Part shown: positions 17,511 through 29,400 of the stretch, piece by piece
How the letters are laid out: each line of letters opens with the position of its first letter
Position numbering within the stretch: position 1 is the first letter of the stretch
Assembly (NCBI RefSeq): GCF_000378385.1
Contig: NZ_KB899662.1
Location: 287,129-351,128, forward strand
Source of the DNA: Paenibacillus daejeonensis DSM 15491
Lineage (GTDB): Bacteria; Bacillota; Bacilli; Paenibacillales; Paenibacillaceae
Direction of reading: 5' to 3'
DNA: 64,000 nt
Program-made: the position numbers and the translations under genes
Notes under the pieces: model-generated
The model's database searches: none
What the model was told of the DNA's origin: nothing
The model's input: only the letters and a program-made list of their open reading frames with translations

Positions 17511-18671
17511 TCAGTTCGCGACCGCATCCCGGAACTCTGTCGGCGAGACGCCAACTTTTTTCTTGAACACTTGACTGAAGTATCTGGGATCCTGGTATCC
17601 GACCTGCTCCGCCACCTCATAGTTCTTGAAGTGCGTGGTACGCAGCAATTCTTTGGCCTTCTCAATACGAATCTGAGTCAAATGCTCGATGAAGGTTTGA
17701 CCCGTGTTCGTCTTGAACAGCAGGCTCAGATACGTTGGTGTCATATACACCTTGCGAGCTACCTCGCACAGCGTAGCTTTGTCGCATTCCTGCTCCATAA
17801 ACCGGATGGTCTTCTGAATAATGCGACGATGATTTTCTTTGGCCTCGGATACCGGTGACTTGCGGATCTCCTGATAACATCGCACAAGATAAGCCTCCAG
17901 TTCCTCCAACGTTTCCATACCGGGGATAGCCGTTACTTCGGTTTTGGCATGGGATTCTCCATAGCCATGGTCGGCAAGCAGCTTTCTCTCCGTACGGATC
18001 AATAGTCTCATAGTCATCTCATAAACCTGCTTGATGTCCGGCAGCCCTTCCTCAAGCAGAGGCTCAAAGAAACGGTGTACCGCTTCTGCCAGCTCATGCT
18101 CGCTCTCCGCAGCCTTAATTGCAGCTAGCAGCTCCTTCTCCCCTTGCTCGGGGTAATCAGCCAAGGTGCGGTACGGCTTCTGGTCGCTGGCATACAGCAG
18201 ACGTTCGCTTCCCCGGTAAAAGCGGCTGTGCAGCGCAGCGTCCGCCTGCACATAAGAACGGTGCACCTCCGCCAGTTGACGGCACGGCTGCCCGATGCCA
18301 AAAGCCACATCCAGCTGCCAGCGATCCATCAACGTTCGCTGCAGCGCCGGCAGCAGATGTCTGGCGCTCCAGGAGAACAGGATCGCTGCCCGGCCTTGGT
18401 CGTCAATATAGACAATCGCCGTCTCCGGCAGCTGCTGCATCAAAATCTGGCGCAGTTGCTCCGTCTGGGAGTACGGATCCTGTCTCGTGCCAATCGGGTG
18501 TAGCAATGCAATTGCAGGATACGTATAGAAAGGATGCAAGCCCAGCTGATCAAACGCCTGCTTCAGCGGTAAGCCGGATTTGCGGCGACCACTAGTCAGC
18601 AGCTGCAAGAAACGGTCTCGCATCCATGTCATCATCATATCGTCTTTGAATAAAAGCTCTTCGTTCACCAT
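17511..18671 (-). CDS. AraC-family transcriptional regulator
   Basis: The C-terminal 100 residues form two helix-turn-helix units with the AraC signature: ATLCEVARKVYMTPTYLSLL, FIEHLTQIRIEKAKELL and EVAEQVGYQDPRYFSQVFKK, ending VGVSPTEFRDA. The N-terminal 280 residues resemble the central region of YesN-like regulators, but there is no receiver domain. In frame the ORF extends to 18767; AAAGGGG points to the ATG at 18671 (386 residues). Its place just upstream of a Fur-controlled siderophore uptake operon is like that of Btr before feuABC in B. subtilis, so it may activate iron uptake. It lacks the periplasmic-binding-type sensor of Btr, so this remains a contextual guess. Confidence 0.85.
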   Translation of the reverse strand: MVNEELLFKDDMMMTWMRDRFLQLLTSGRRKSGLPLKQAFDQLGLHPFYTYPAIALLHPIGTRQDPYSQTEQLRQILMQQLPETAIVYIDDQGRAAILFSWSARHLLPALQRTLMDRWQLDVAFGIGQPCRQLAEVHRSYVQADAALHSRFYRGSERLLYASDQKPYRTLADYPEQGEKELLAAIKAAESEHELAEAVHRFFEPLLEEGLPDIKQVYEMTMRLLIRTERKLLADHGYGESHAKTEVTAIPGMETLEELEAYLVRCYQEIRKSPVSEAKENHRRIIQKTIRFMEQECDKATLCEVARKVYMTPTYLSLLFKTNTGQTFIEHLTQIRIEKAKELLRTTHFKNYEVAEQVGYQDPRYFSQVFKKKVGVSPTEFRDAVAN

Positions 18672-18779
18672 GCGTATTTCCCCTTTCCGAAGCCCAAAGA
18701 TGTCGTGCAAGGGTGCATGCGTTCGCTTAAGATAATCTGTTAAGCTAAAGCGGACGTAAAGGAACAATCATTGTAGCAG

Positions 18780-19439
18780 CTATTCGTCGATACTGATCAT
18801 TTTGTACGCGTGCATATGCTCGATAAATGCCTGCTCGGCCGCGACGGGGTCCCCCGATCTTAGTGCCTCAAGCAGTTTGTGATGCCATTCGGCCAGCTTT
18901 TCCGTGGTGTGATGACGATTGGAAATCGCCATGAAGCGCATGACTTTCGTACGTAAACGTCCCCACAACTCCTGGATCGCCTGATTGCCGCACTTGATAT
19001 AGAAAAACTCATGAAAATCCATGTCCAGCTCCAGAATGCGAAAAGGTTCGTTTCCCCTGCTCGCCTGGTCCATTTCAAGGATAAGCAGCTCAAGCGTTCG
19101 ATAATCCTCTGCGGTCAGCAGAGTCATGGACTGGCGGACGGCAAAGACTTCGATAATTTCCCGCAGCACGAAGATATCCTTGATTTCTTTGGCTGTGATA
19201 GTGGAGACGACGGACCCTTTGTTCGGAATGCCGACAATCAGCCCTTCCTGCTTAAGCCGCTCCAACGCCTCTCGGACAGGTGCCTGACTGACGCTGAATC
19301 GCCTGCCGATTTCAGTGACGATTAGCCGCACACCGGGCGGCAAGTCACCGGTCAGAATTTCCTGCTTCAAGGACCGGTACACGTGCTCGCTGATGGATAT
19401 AGCCGGTTCGGATAGCTGGCTTCCTCTTATAGCGCCCAC
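18780..19439 (-). CDS. GntR-family regulator, FCD (FadR) subgroup
   Basis: A 219-residue repressor type. The winged helix occupies the first 80 or so residues, with LKQEILTGDLPPGVRLIVTE, RRFSVSQAPVREALERLKQE and VGIPNKGSVVSTI. The FCD ligand domain follows, with likely metal ligands in LDMDFHEFFY, AEWHHKLLEAL and FIEHMHAY. Such proteins often respond to sugar acids. The GTG start is close behind GAGAGGAG; no better start is in frame. Its promoter is clear and overlaps a cre-like site, and a palindrome near the start suggests self-repression. It may control the sugar-acid genes at 4.6-13.7 kb, but its palindrome was not found there. Confidence 0.88.
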   Translation of the reverse strand: MGAIRGSQLSEPAISISEHVYRSLKQEILTGDLPPGVRLIVTEIGRRFSVSQAPVREALERLKQEGLIVGIPNKGSVVSTITAKEIKDIFVLREIIEVFAVRQSMTLLTAEDYRTLELLILEMDQASRGNEPFRILELDMDFHEFFYIKCGNQAIQELWGRLRTKVMRFMAISNRHHTTEKLAEWHHKLLEALRSGDPVAAEQAFIEHMHAYKMISIDE

Positions 19440-19452
19440 ATCTCCTCTCGGG

Positions 19453-19471
19453 ATTATCGATTATCGATAAT
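19453..19471. promoter_or_regulatory. Palindromic operator candidate of the GntR gene
   Basis: ATTATCGATTATCGATAAT is an inverted repeat with one break in symmetry, lying between the -10 box and the ribosome site of the gntR gene. Its position would let bound repressor block elongation. Confidence 0.55.
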
Positions 19472-19485
19472 TTGCTGATAAATCT

Positions 19486-19523
19486 ATTATATGACTATTT
19501 TGCAAATATGACAACGCTTTCTT
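19486..19523 (-). promoter_or_regulatory. Sigma-A promoter of the GntR gene with overlapping cre-like site
   Basis: On the minus strand TTGTCA (19509-19514) and TATAAT (19486-19491) are 17 bases apart, almost the full consensus. AAGAAAGCGTTGTCAT (19508-19523) overlaps the -35 box and has one mismatch to the cre consensus. Confidence 0.7.
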
Positions 19524-19594
19524 TTGGAAAAATGGAAAACGCCCATCCTATAAGGATAGACGTAAATTTGCAGGGATCATTATAGCTCACGCGA

Positions 19595-20266
19595 TTAGTC
19601 CTGCAGCAGCTGCTCTAATGTCATCACGGAAACCGGCAGTTTATCAGGAAGGCGTGGAGCGCATATGGCCAATGCGTGTTCTGCATCCAGCTTGCGAAGC
19701 ATCAAGGCAGCAGGTAACCGGATGCCGTCAACCGACTCCAGCCAGGCTTGGTCATCCCCCACACGTACCGCAAACGAATGAAGCGGCCTTGAGAGGCCTT
19801 CGCCCGTTAGCTTGATATAGCTTTCCTTGCCCGTCCAGAGCTCGTAGAAACGCGATAGCCGATCCGATGGATCAGTTGCTTCCCCCAAATATGCCAGCTC
19901 CACCTTTGTAAAACAGTTCTCCGCCAGCCCGTCGTCCACTGGCCTAAGCTCCTCCACATCGGCGCCAACCGGCTCATCGCTGCACACGCATACGACATAG
20001 CAGCCGGCATGGCTAATATTGTGATGAAATCCGGGATGACTGATCAGCTCGGGTTTGCCTCGCTCGGAATAGCGATAAACCAGACTTCCATCGTTCGCCC
20101 TGATCAGCCGCTGTAGCAGCAGCTCCCCGGCAGCCGTCCGAACCGCATCCTTACGGAAACGAAACCGGGCGGCTTTGCTGCGGCGTTCTGGCGATACACG
20201 GGCCAGCAGTTTCTCGTATTGCCAATCCTCTGTTTCCGTATTCAAACGTACGGCTAACACTTTCAT
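19595..20266 (-). CDS. Sfp-type 4'-phosphopantetheinyl transferase
   Basis: Moves phosphopantetheine from coenzyme A to the Ser of carrier domains, turning NRPS and PKS proteins into their active form. The 223-residue protein has the expected motifs: FHHNISHAG near residue 80, VGADVEEL near 100 (Mg binding) and FYELWTGKESYIKLTGEGL near 140. It lies 216 bases downstream of the last NRPS gene and beyond that gene's terminator. It is therefore probably expressed partly on its own. It should serve the eleven or so carrier domains of this cluster and may serve others. Confidence 0.95.
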   Translation of the reverse strand: MKVLAVRLNTETEDWQYEKLLARVSPERRSKAARFRFRKDAVRTAAGELLLQRLIRANDGSLVYRYSERGKPELISHPGFHHNISHAGCYVVCVCSDEPVGADVEELRPVDDGLAENCFTKVELAYLGEATDPSDRLSRFYELWTGKESYIKLTGEGLSRPLHSFAVRVGDDQAWLESVDGIRLPAALMLRKLDAEHALAICAPRLPDKLPVSVMTLEQLLQD

Positions 20267-20304
20267 TTTTTCACCACTTTCAAATCTATGGACAAAAAAT
20301 TAGA

Positions 20305-20340
20305 CTGTTGAAAAAGAAAGCCTACAGTCACGGATCGATC
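20305..20340. repeat. Partial copy of the CTGTTGAAAAAG repeat
   Basis: CTGTTGAAAAAG, then GCCTACAGTCACGGATC, matches the left part of the inverted-repeat element at 40425-40528 (GCCTACGGTCACGGATC) with few changes. The right end is not recognisable here. Confidence 0.6.
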
Positions 20341-20433
20341 TTACGATCGCTGTTGTCCCCAGATTTCTGCGTTCAATAAGTTATCTCTGGATATACTACC
20401 ATATGGATGGCAGCAATGAATATTTTAACTTGA

Positions 20434-20472
20434 GAAAAATGGCGGCCCAGGTTATCTCCTGGCACCGCCATA
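20434..20472 (-). terminator. Terminator of the NRPS operon
   Basis: On the minus strand ATGGCGG and CCAGG pair with CCTGG and CCGCCAT in one interrupted stem, followed by TTTTTCTC. It sits ten bases beyond the stop of the 5213-residue NRPS. Confidence 0.85.
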
Positions 20473-20482
20473 TGCTTAACCC

Positions 20483-23400
20483 TTACTCGATATCTTCTAG
20501 CTTGGCTGTGAAACGTGAGGCGTTAATCTCACTGTGTTCTGGATGGAAGATTGTATAGTGACTGCCCTCAAAGGAACAGAACGCCAGCGGAAGCTTCGCA
20601 TAGGGCTCCCACAGCGTAGTATCCAGGGCCTCGCCGCCATCGTCCGTCGCCAGGCACAACAGGATTTGGGCTTGCAGCTTGTCCTGCGGGCGGTAATCCG
20701 CCTCTGCCAAGGCAAGGGCCATCATCGCTTCTGTATCGTAACGGCTCCACTGCTCATCCTCCTGCAGCACCGCCAGCTCACTGGCAATGTAGTCCGTCAG
20801 AGATGCACCTGCAGCAGATGAAGCTGCTGCCAGTGATTGCTCCGGCGACATTGTGTCGAACATCGCCAGCCATGCGACTTGCTCACCGGACGCCTCCAGT
20901 TGCCTGGCCACCTCATAACCAAATGTGCCGCCAAGGCTCCATCCGGCGATCCGATAAGGACCCTGTGGCTGCTTACTCTGGATTAGCTTGACATATTCTG
21001 CTGCAATAGCTGGCACATCCCGCTGATCCTGTGCTTCGGCGCTTGAAGCCGCCGAGCGGATGCCCCAATACCGGTCCGGTCCGTGCAGATGACGGATGAA
21101 GTGACTGTATCCGTCCACTTCGCCCGTAATATCGTGGAGTAGGAAGACCTGCCGGCCTTCACCTGTTCCGGTCCGGAGCAGGATCAACCCCTCATCGTCT
21201 GCAGTAGACTCTGCCTCAGGACTGCTGCCCTCGATTGTCGCTCCAGATGCATACAGCTCTGTCGCCTGTGCGGCCGCCTCCGGCTGCGTGTTGTCCAGCC
21301 ATGCCGCCATCTTATGCAGGCGAGGAACCTGGAACACATCGGCCAGTGCAAGGGTCAGCCCGTAGTGCTGCTGGAGACGCGCCGTCAGGACAAGCGCCTT
21401 GAGCGAATGACCGCCAATTGCAAAGAAGTCTTCGTTTCGAGACTGCGGTTCACGCTCCAGCACATCTGCCCATACCTTGCTGAGCAGACGTTCTGTCGGT
21501 GTCCATTCACCGTCCTCCTCCAACCTGTCCTCATTCGCATCCCAGACTGGGTCAGAAGCCTGCTCCATACTGACAGCCCGCTTCATCTCGATTCCCGCAG
21601 CCTCTGCCAACCCAGCCAACGTCTGCTGAGGCGCTGATACCACCTCCCGCAGCAGGGTGACATAATCGCGGGCCAGAGCTGCCGCCGTCTCCGCATGAAA
21701 TAGCGCCGTGCTGTACTCGACAGAGCCGAGCAGGCCGCCATCTCCTTCCTCCATCATCATCAAGGTCAGATCGAATAATGACGTATCTTGGGCCAGCGTC
21801 GCCTCTCTCATCTGCAATACATCCGTTGAGGCGTTCGTGCGCTCCGCGTGCTGCATCGCAAACATCGTATCAAACAGCGGATTACGGCTCGGATCCCGGC
21901 CGACTTGGAGCCGCTCCACCAGCTCTTCAAACGGATAGTCCTGATGGGTAAAAGCGTCTAGCGCAGTCCGTTTTGTCTGCTGCAGCAGCCTTGTAAAGGG
22001 TTGTCCGCTGCGCGGCCGTCCCCGGAGCACCAGGGTATTAACGAACAGGCCCGGCATCTCGCCGGATAGCGGGTGTGTCCGGCCGGCAACCGGGGTGCCA
22101 ACGTTCAGATCCTCCTGACCGGTATATAGGTGCAGCAGCATCTGGTAGGTTGCCAGCAGCACCATATACAGACTGCTCTCATGGGCCAAGGCTAATCGTT
22201 TCAATTGCTGGGCCAGTGCCGGGTCCAGCCGAAAGGACAGGCTGTCACCCGCAGTCGACAGCATGGGCGGGCGCGGGTAGTCCGTCTGCAGCCGCGTAGG
22301 CGACTGCTCACCCGACAGCTGCTGCAGCCAATATCTTTCTTGCTTGGCCACCTGGTCTTCCCCAAGCCATCCGCGCTGCCATAACGCATAGTCCTTGTAA
22401 TGCCACTCTACCGCTGGCAGCTGAGCCTCGGTGTAGAGAGCTGCCAGGTCAGCGAACAACAGCTGCACTGTAACGCCGTCGGAGATAATGTGGTGCATAT
22501 CCAGCATCAGCAGGTGACGATCGGGCGCCAGTTCCATCAGGCCTGCACGCAGCAGCGGCGCCCGCTCCAGCAGGAACGGTTCGCTCCAGCTTCGCATATA
22601 CCTCGCCAGCTGGGCCGATTGTTCTGTCCGGTCTGCTACCAGGACACCGCCTCGGAGCGTTGCATCTTGTGCAGCCACTTGCTCGGCTGCCGCAGCCGCT
22701 TGCGAGACGACGCTGCTCTTCATCAGATCGGCCCAGCCCAGCTGCGTCTCCAGCTTTTCCAGCTCCAGGTGAACGTCGTCATGTACCTGCTGCACTACGT
22801 CTTCCCCCTCCATATGGAAGGAGGTACGCAGCACCTCGTAGCGGTCAACCAGCGCCTGCAGCGCCACCGTCAGCCGCCGTTCATCCAGTTCCCCAGTCAG
22901 CTCATAAACTTGAGGCATGCTGTAGCTGGTGCCATCCTTGTCCATCTGATGCAGCACATACATCCGCCGCTGCGCAGCCGAGGCAGGATAGCTCGGGGCT
23001 TCGCTCGCCCGCTCCAGCGCCACCTCCTCCACACGCTCCGCCCCGTCGATCAGCCGGCTCTGCGCCTCCAATGTAGGGTGGTTGAATAGCTCAGCGAGCG
23101 CAACTTCGACGCCGAATACACGACGGATCTTGCCGCTCAGCAGCATCGCCTTCAGAGAATGGCCTCCCAGGGCAAAGAAATGATCCCGCAGGCCAATCGT
23201 CTGAACGTCAGGCAGCAAGTCACGCCAGACCGCTGCAAGGCGGCGCTCCGTCTCCGTCTGCGGCGCTGGCCCCCCGCTGCCCGTATGCAAAAACTGCTGC
23301 GGCCGTGGGAGAGCCCGCTTGTCCAGCTTGCCACTCGGCGTGAGCGGTAAAACGGCGAGCCGCGTGAACGACAGCGGAAGCATATGCTCCGGCAGCGTAT

Positions 23401-26400
23401 CTTCGAGCTTGCTGCGCAGGAGTGAGTCATCCAATGCCCGTTCGGCGGTATAGTAAGCGTGCAGCTCCAGCACCCCATCCGTGCCCGGCAGTGCGATAAC
23501 AGCGGCATCGCCGACTCCAGGAAGATGACGAAGACGGCTGGCGATACCCGCCGGCTCCACGCGATGTCCGCGAATTTTGATCTGCTCATCCATCCGTTCC
23601 AGATACACCAGCGTGCCATCCTCCTGCCAGCGTACCCGGTCACCTGTACGGTAGAGCAGGCCGCCCCGGGCAAGCGGATGATGGACGAAACGCTGAGCCG
23701 TTAACGCCGGCAAATTGCGGTAGCCTCTCGCCAACCCGATTCCGCCAATACAGAGCTCGCCTGCCGCTCCTTGCGGACACAAGCGCAAGCCTTCATCCAG
23801 AACATACACCTCGGTGTTGGCGATCGGCTGACCGATGGCAACGGGCAGCTCAGCATCCACTTTTGCTCCTGGCTCCAAGATATTCATGACCGCATCCACC
23901 GTACATTCGGTTGGCCCGTAGGCATTGACAATCATGGCGCTTGGAAAAGTGGCCTGCAAACGGTTGGCCAGTTCACCTGTCATTGGTTCGCCGCCGACCA
24001 GCAGCTGACTTATGCCCGGATAACGTCGTGCTCCGGCTGCGTCCAAGATCACGTTCAAATAGGACGGTGTCCCATCGAGACTATCAATTCGCTTGCACTC
24101 AAGCACGTCGAGCAGCTTGACGGGGTCCTTGTGTAGCGAATCGGGAACGACAACCAATGTGCCGCCGGTCAGAAGCGCTGTGAGCAACTGCTGCAGGGAA
24201 GCGTCAAATACATGCGAGGCGCTGAGTGCAAAACAAAGCCCGGACGCACTGTTGTATAACCTCCTGTGGAGATGCTCCACAAGATTGAGCGCGCTGCGGT
24301 GCTCCACCTCAACGCCTTTGGGCTGCCCCGTCGTGCCAGAGGTGTAGAGTACGTAAGCGAGACGGCGGTCAGTAACGGACTTGGCTGACAGTCCTGTCCC
24401 TTCTTTTGAACTCTCGGCTACCGCATCCGTATTCCCCTGCACAGTTGTCTGGCTGCCATTCTCGAGTACGATTAAGGGACCAGCGAAGGCCGGCGAAGCC
24501 GCCACCGGCAAGTGTTCATATCCTTGTTCCGTCACAACCGCGCACACGCTGCTGTCGTGAAGAATATGCCCAAGATAGTCTGCCGGGTAGGCTGGAGATA
24601 CCGGCACATAGGCACCGCCTGCTTTCCAAATCGCAAGCAGCCCCACAACCATCGAGACCGAACGGTCGGCCAGTAATCCGACCGTTTTCTCCGGAGCTAC
24701 CCCCACCTGCCGGAGCTGAGCGGCTGCCGCTTCTGCTTGTCCATCCAGCTCGGCGTAAGTCAGCTGGGTCGCGCCGTCAGTGACTGCAATCCGATCCGGA
24801 TAGAGACGGACTTGCGCTTCAAACCGCTCATGCAGGAGCTGTGTCGCGGTACGCGGCACCACTTCCCCCTGGAATGTCTTCAGCAGCCGCTCTCGCTCGG
24901 CGGCCGGAGAGATCTCAATCTCATCGAGTGACTGCTCCGGCATCGCCGCTACCTCGGCCAGCAAGTGACTCAGCTGGTCTGCCAGGCGGCGAGCGGTTGA
25001 CTTCCGGAAGAGACTTCGGTTGTAAACCAGTTCAAACGTCAGACCGCCATCGGCTTCACTCGCTGTCACTGTCAGATCAAACTGGGCGGCGGCGAAGGGC
25101 AGCGGATAGCCCGCGAGCGTCAGGCCGCCCAGCTCTCGCGCTGCTGTGAGCTGACCTCCCGAGAACGACGCATCGTCCATAGCGAACATGGTATCGAAGA
25201 TGGGATGGCGGCCTGTATCCCGCACCGGATGCAGCTTGTCCACCAGCTCTTCAAATGGATAGTCCTGATGACGCAGCGCAGCCAATACCACCTCCCGCAC
25301 CTGACCGACATAATCGGCGAACGTCTCGACGCCATCCGGCTTGGAGCGAAGAGCCAAAGTATTGACGAACAAGCCCGGCATCGCTGTGGCTTCCGGCAAT
25401 GTGCGTCCCGAGACCGGCGTGCCTACGATGAGGTCACGATGACCTGTGTACCGATAAAGCAGCGTTTTGTAGGCAGCAAGCAGCACCATGTACAAGGTGG
25501 CTCCCGATTTGGCTGCCAGCCTCCGCAAGCCTTCCGCCGTCTGCTCGTCCGTGTGGAACGACACGAGCCCGCCCTCAGGGTTCTGTACCTCCGGCCGCGG
25601 ACCATCGACAGGCAGCTCCAGCTCTGGCAGCTCCCCACTGAGCGTCTCCAGCCAGTAACGCTCCTGCGCCTGGTAATCTTCGGATCGCAGCCATTCACGC
25701 TGCCAGAGTGCATAGTCCTTATACTGCAGCTCGGCAAGCGATAGCTCTTCGCCTCTATACAAGGCAATCAGCTCGTCGAGGAGGACAGCCATCGTCACCC
25801 CGTCGGAAATAATATGATGCAAATCCAGCAGAAGTAGGTGTCGCCGGTCATCCATCTGCAGCAGCCCGCTCCGCATGAGCGGCAGACGGTCCAGCTCGAA
25901 TGGGCGTACCCAGGCATCAATCAGCTCGGCAATCCCCTCAAACTCTTCATCGTCAGGGAGCCCACCTGCGACTCCAGACTCTGTTTCCTGCACACCATGC
26001 AGGGGATAAGGCGCCAGCTGCAGCTTCTCCAACTCCACTGTTGCAGTGTCGGCAATTCGCTGAATCAACTCATCGTTTTCCAGATGAAACGTCGTTCGCA
26101 GGATCGCATGACGCTTGGTAAGCTCAGCAAGCGAACCTGCAAGTCTTGCATGATCAAGCTCGCCAGTCAGCAGGAACGCTTGGGGCATATTGTAGGCGCG
26201 GTCGCCGCCCCCGATGCGATGGAGCACGAACATCCGCTGTTGGGCGGACGTCGCCGGATACCATTCACGTGCATCCGCGAGAGTCAGGACTGGCTTGGAG
26301 GCACTAGCAGCTGCTGCCGGAAACTCGTCCAGCCAGTCGGCAAAAGCGCCCAGTGTCGGATGCTCAAACAGCTTCTGCATCGACACCTCCACGCCCAGCT

Positions 26401-29400
26401 CACGGCTCATCCTGCCGCTCAGCAGCAAGGCTGTGAGCGAGTGTCCGCCCAGCTCGAAGAAGTGGGCAGACCGTCCCGTCACGCGGGCGCCCAGCTCCTG
26501 CTCCCACAGTCGGGCGATCCGCCGCTCCAGAGCGGAGAGGGCTGCACCCTCCTGCGGTGCACGGCTGCCGCTCATCTCCTGCGGCTCCGGCAATGCCCGG
26601 CGGTCAACCTTGCCGCTGGGAGCAAGCGGCAGCCGCTCCAGATGACTGTACACCTGCGGCACCATGTAGGCGGGCAGCTGCCCGCGCAGCCAGCCTCGCA
26701 GCGTACCGGCAGGCTGCGGCTCGCCTGTGTAATAGGCCGCCAGCTGCCGGTCGCCGCTGGCCTTGCGATGCACGATGACGACGGCATCTGCAATGTCCGG
26801 GTGCGTACGGACGGCACTCTCTATCTCTCCCAGCTCGATCCGGTAGCCATTCAGCTTGATCTGATCGTCCAGACGACCCAGATACTCGACTGTGCCGTCC
26901 GGGAGCCAGCGGGCCAAGTCACCGCTGCGGTACATCCGGGCGCCCGGCACGAACGGGTCAGCAACGAACCGTTCCGCAGTCAGCTCCGGCCGGTTCAGAT
27001 AGCCGCGTGCTACCCCTTGGCCGGCGATACATAGCTCACCCGCTACGCCAATCGGCACCGGTTGATTCTGCGCATTGAGAATATAGAGTCTGGCTCCGCC
27101 TGACGGGTAGCCAAGCGGAATCGTTGGCAGCTCGTTCCATACGTGTCGGTTCTCTTCCTCTACATGATAATAAGCGGCATCCACACAAGTTTCCGTTGGT
27201 CCATACGTATTGCTAATCCGGAAGTCTGCGCCTGCCGAGACCTGCCGGATCGATTCAATGACAGCCGGTGTCAGCGCCTCGCCTCCGATCAGCATATACT
27301 CCAGCTGCAGCTCGCGGCTGCGCGGACCTCCCGCCTGCAGCATTACGTTCAGGTACGACGGCGTGCCATCAATCGCCTGAATACCGTGATCGACCAGATA
27401 GTTGGTCCACAGCACCGGATTGCCTTTCACTTCTTCGGTAAGCACATGCAGCGTGCTGCCTGTGAGCAGGGCAACGAACAGCTGCTGGACCGACGCGTCG
27501 AAAATATGAGACGCCACCATTCCCATCTGCAATCCCTTGCGCCCGTCATACAGATTCAGCCAGCTGTGGCGTACCAGATTAATGACGCTATGCTGCTCGA
27601 TGAGCACGCCTTTGGGCAGCCCAGTCGAGCCAGAGGTATAGATGACATATGCCAAGCTGGAAGGCTGAGCGTCCGCTACTTCGCCAGCCGGTAGGACCGT
27701 CTCCACAGAGCCGCCCTGCCATTGTAGCTCCTCACTATCCAGAGGCAGCAGCATGCCCTCATAACCGACATCAGGCTCCGTCAGTACAGTCATGAGCTTG
27801 ACCTGCGTGAGCACAATGCGGACGCCACTATCCTCCAGCACATACTTGACCCGCTCTGCCGGAAAGGCCGGATCAATCGGCACGTATGCAGCACCGGCCA
27901 TGAGAATGCCCATGATGCCGGTGACTGTCTCCAGCGAGCGTTCCGTGTACAGCCCGATCAGCGTATCTGCACCCGCGCCTTGCGCTCTTAACCGCGCGGC
28001 GATTCGGCGGCTCTCCGCCAGAAGCTCATGGTAGGTGAGACGCCGCGTGCCGCAGACCACAGCCAACAGGTCTGGAGTGGCTTCCGCTTGCTGCGTAAAT
28101 AATTGAGGCAGCGTCGACTGCACGCCAGGTGGCCACGAATGTCCACTCGCAGGGCTGGTGGCTTCTGATGATGAGGGCTGGCTTTCAGCCGTGTACGGGG
28201 CGGCTATCGCCAATTCGGAAGGCTGGCGATGGCCGGCCAACTCAATCGTCAGCAGTCGGTGCTCATCAGCAGATACGATTGGCAGTTGTCCGAGCTGTGT
28301 CTCCGGCGCATCGGTGACCGCTTGCAGCAGCTGCATGTAATGGTCGGCCAGCCGTTGCACGGTCGTTGCGTCGAAGAGATCGGTATTGTATTCCCATTCG
28401 AATCGCAGTCCCTGCGGCGTCTCATCTGCAGACAGCGTGAGATCGAAGGACGATACGCGGTATGGCAGCTGGATCGACGACAGCTCGGCTTCGCCCAGAC
28501 TAGCTGTCCGAATCTCTTCCTGCTGCATCAGGAACATCGTATCGAACAGCGGATTGCGGCTCGGGTCCCGGACGACATCCAGCAGCTCGACCAGCTCCTC
28601 GAACGGCACATCCTGATGCTCATAGGCCTCGATAGCGGTCTGACGGACGTCATGCAGAAACTGCGTGAATGAGCGGCTTGCCTGCGGTCGGGTCCGCAGA
28701 ACCAGCGTGTTAACGAATAAGCCCGGCATCTCTGTCGTTTGCGGGTGTGTGCGTCCCGCCACTGGCGTTCCAACAGCCAGCTCTTCTTGACCCGAATAGC
28801 GGGAGAGCAGTGTTTTGTAGGCAGCGAGCAGCGTCATGAAGAGAGTCGCGCCATGCGCACGAGCCAGCTCATTCAGGCGAGTGGTCAGCTCTTTGCTCAC
28901 GGCAAAGGAAAGACGCTCCCCATGAAAGGTCTGAACAGCGGGCCGACGGCGATCCGTCGGCAACTCCAGCACGGGCAGCTCGCCGCCGAGCTGATTGCGC
29001 CAATATGCACGCCCGCGTTCTGCCGCCTCGCTGCCGAGCCACGTCGTCTGCCATACCGCATAATTCGCATACGCGACCGCAGGTACAGGAAGCGACTGAC
29101 CTTCGTACAGCGCGGCCAGCTCGGACAACAGCACCTGGGCCGTAATCGCATCGCCAATAATGTGATGCATATCAATCAGGAGCAGATGCTTGGTCTCCCC
29201 TAGCGGCAGCAATCCGACCCGGAGCAGCGGTGCCTCGGCCAGATCGAAGGGCCTTATCCAATCCGCCAGCGTCGATAGCGCCTCTTGTTCATTATCTGAT
29301 GTCCGCGAATCCAGCTTCATTAGGGGCACGTTTGCCTGTGGAGCAATTTGCTGCACGATCTCTCCCTTAGAAATGACGAATGAAGTACGCAGGAGGCTGT

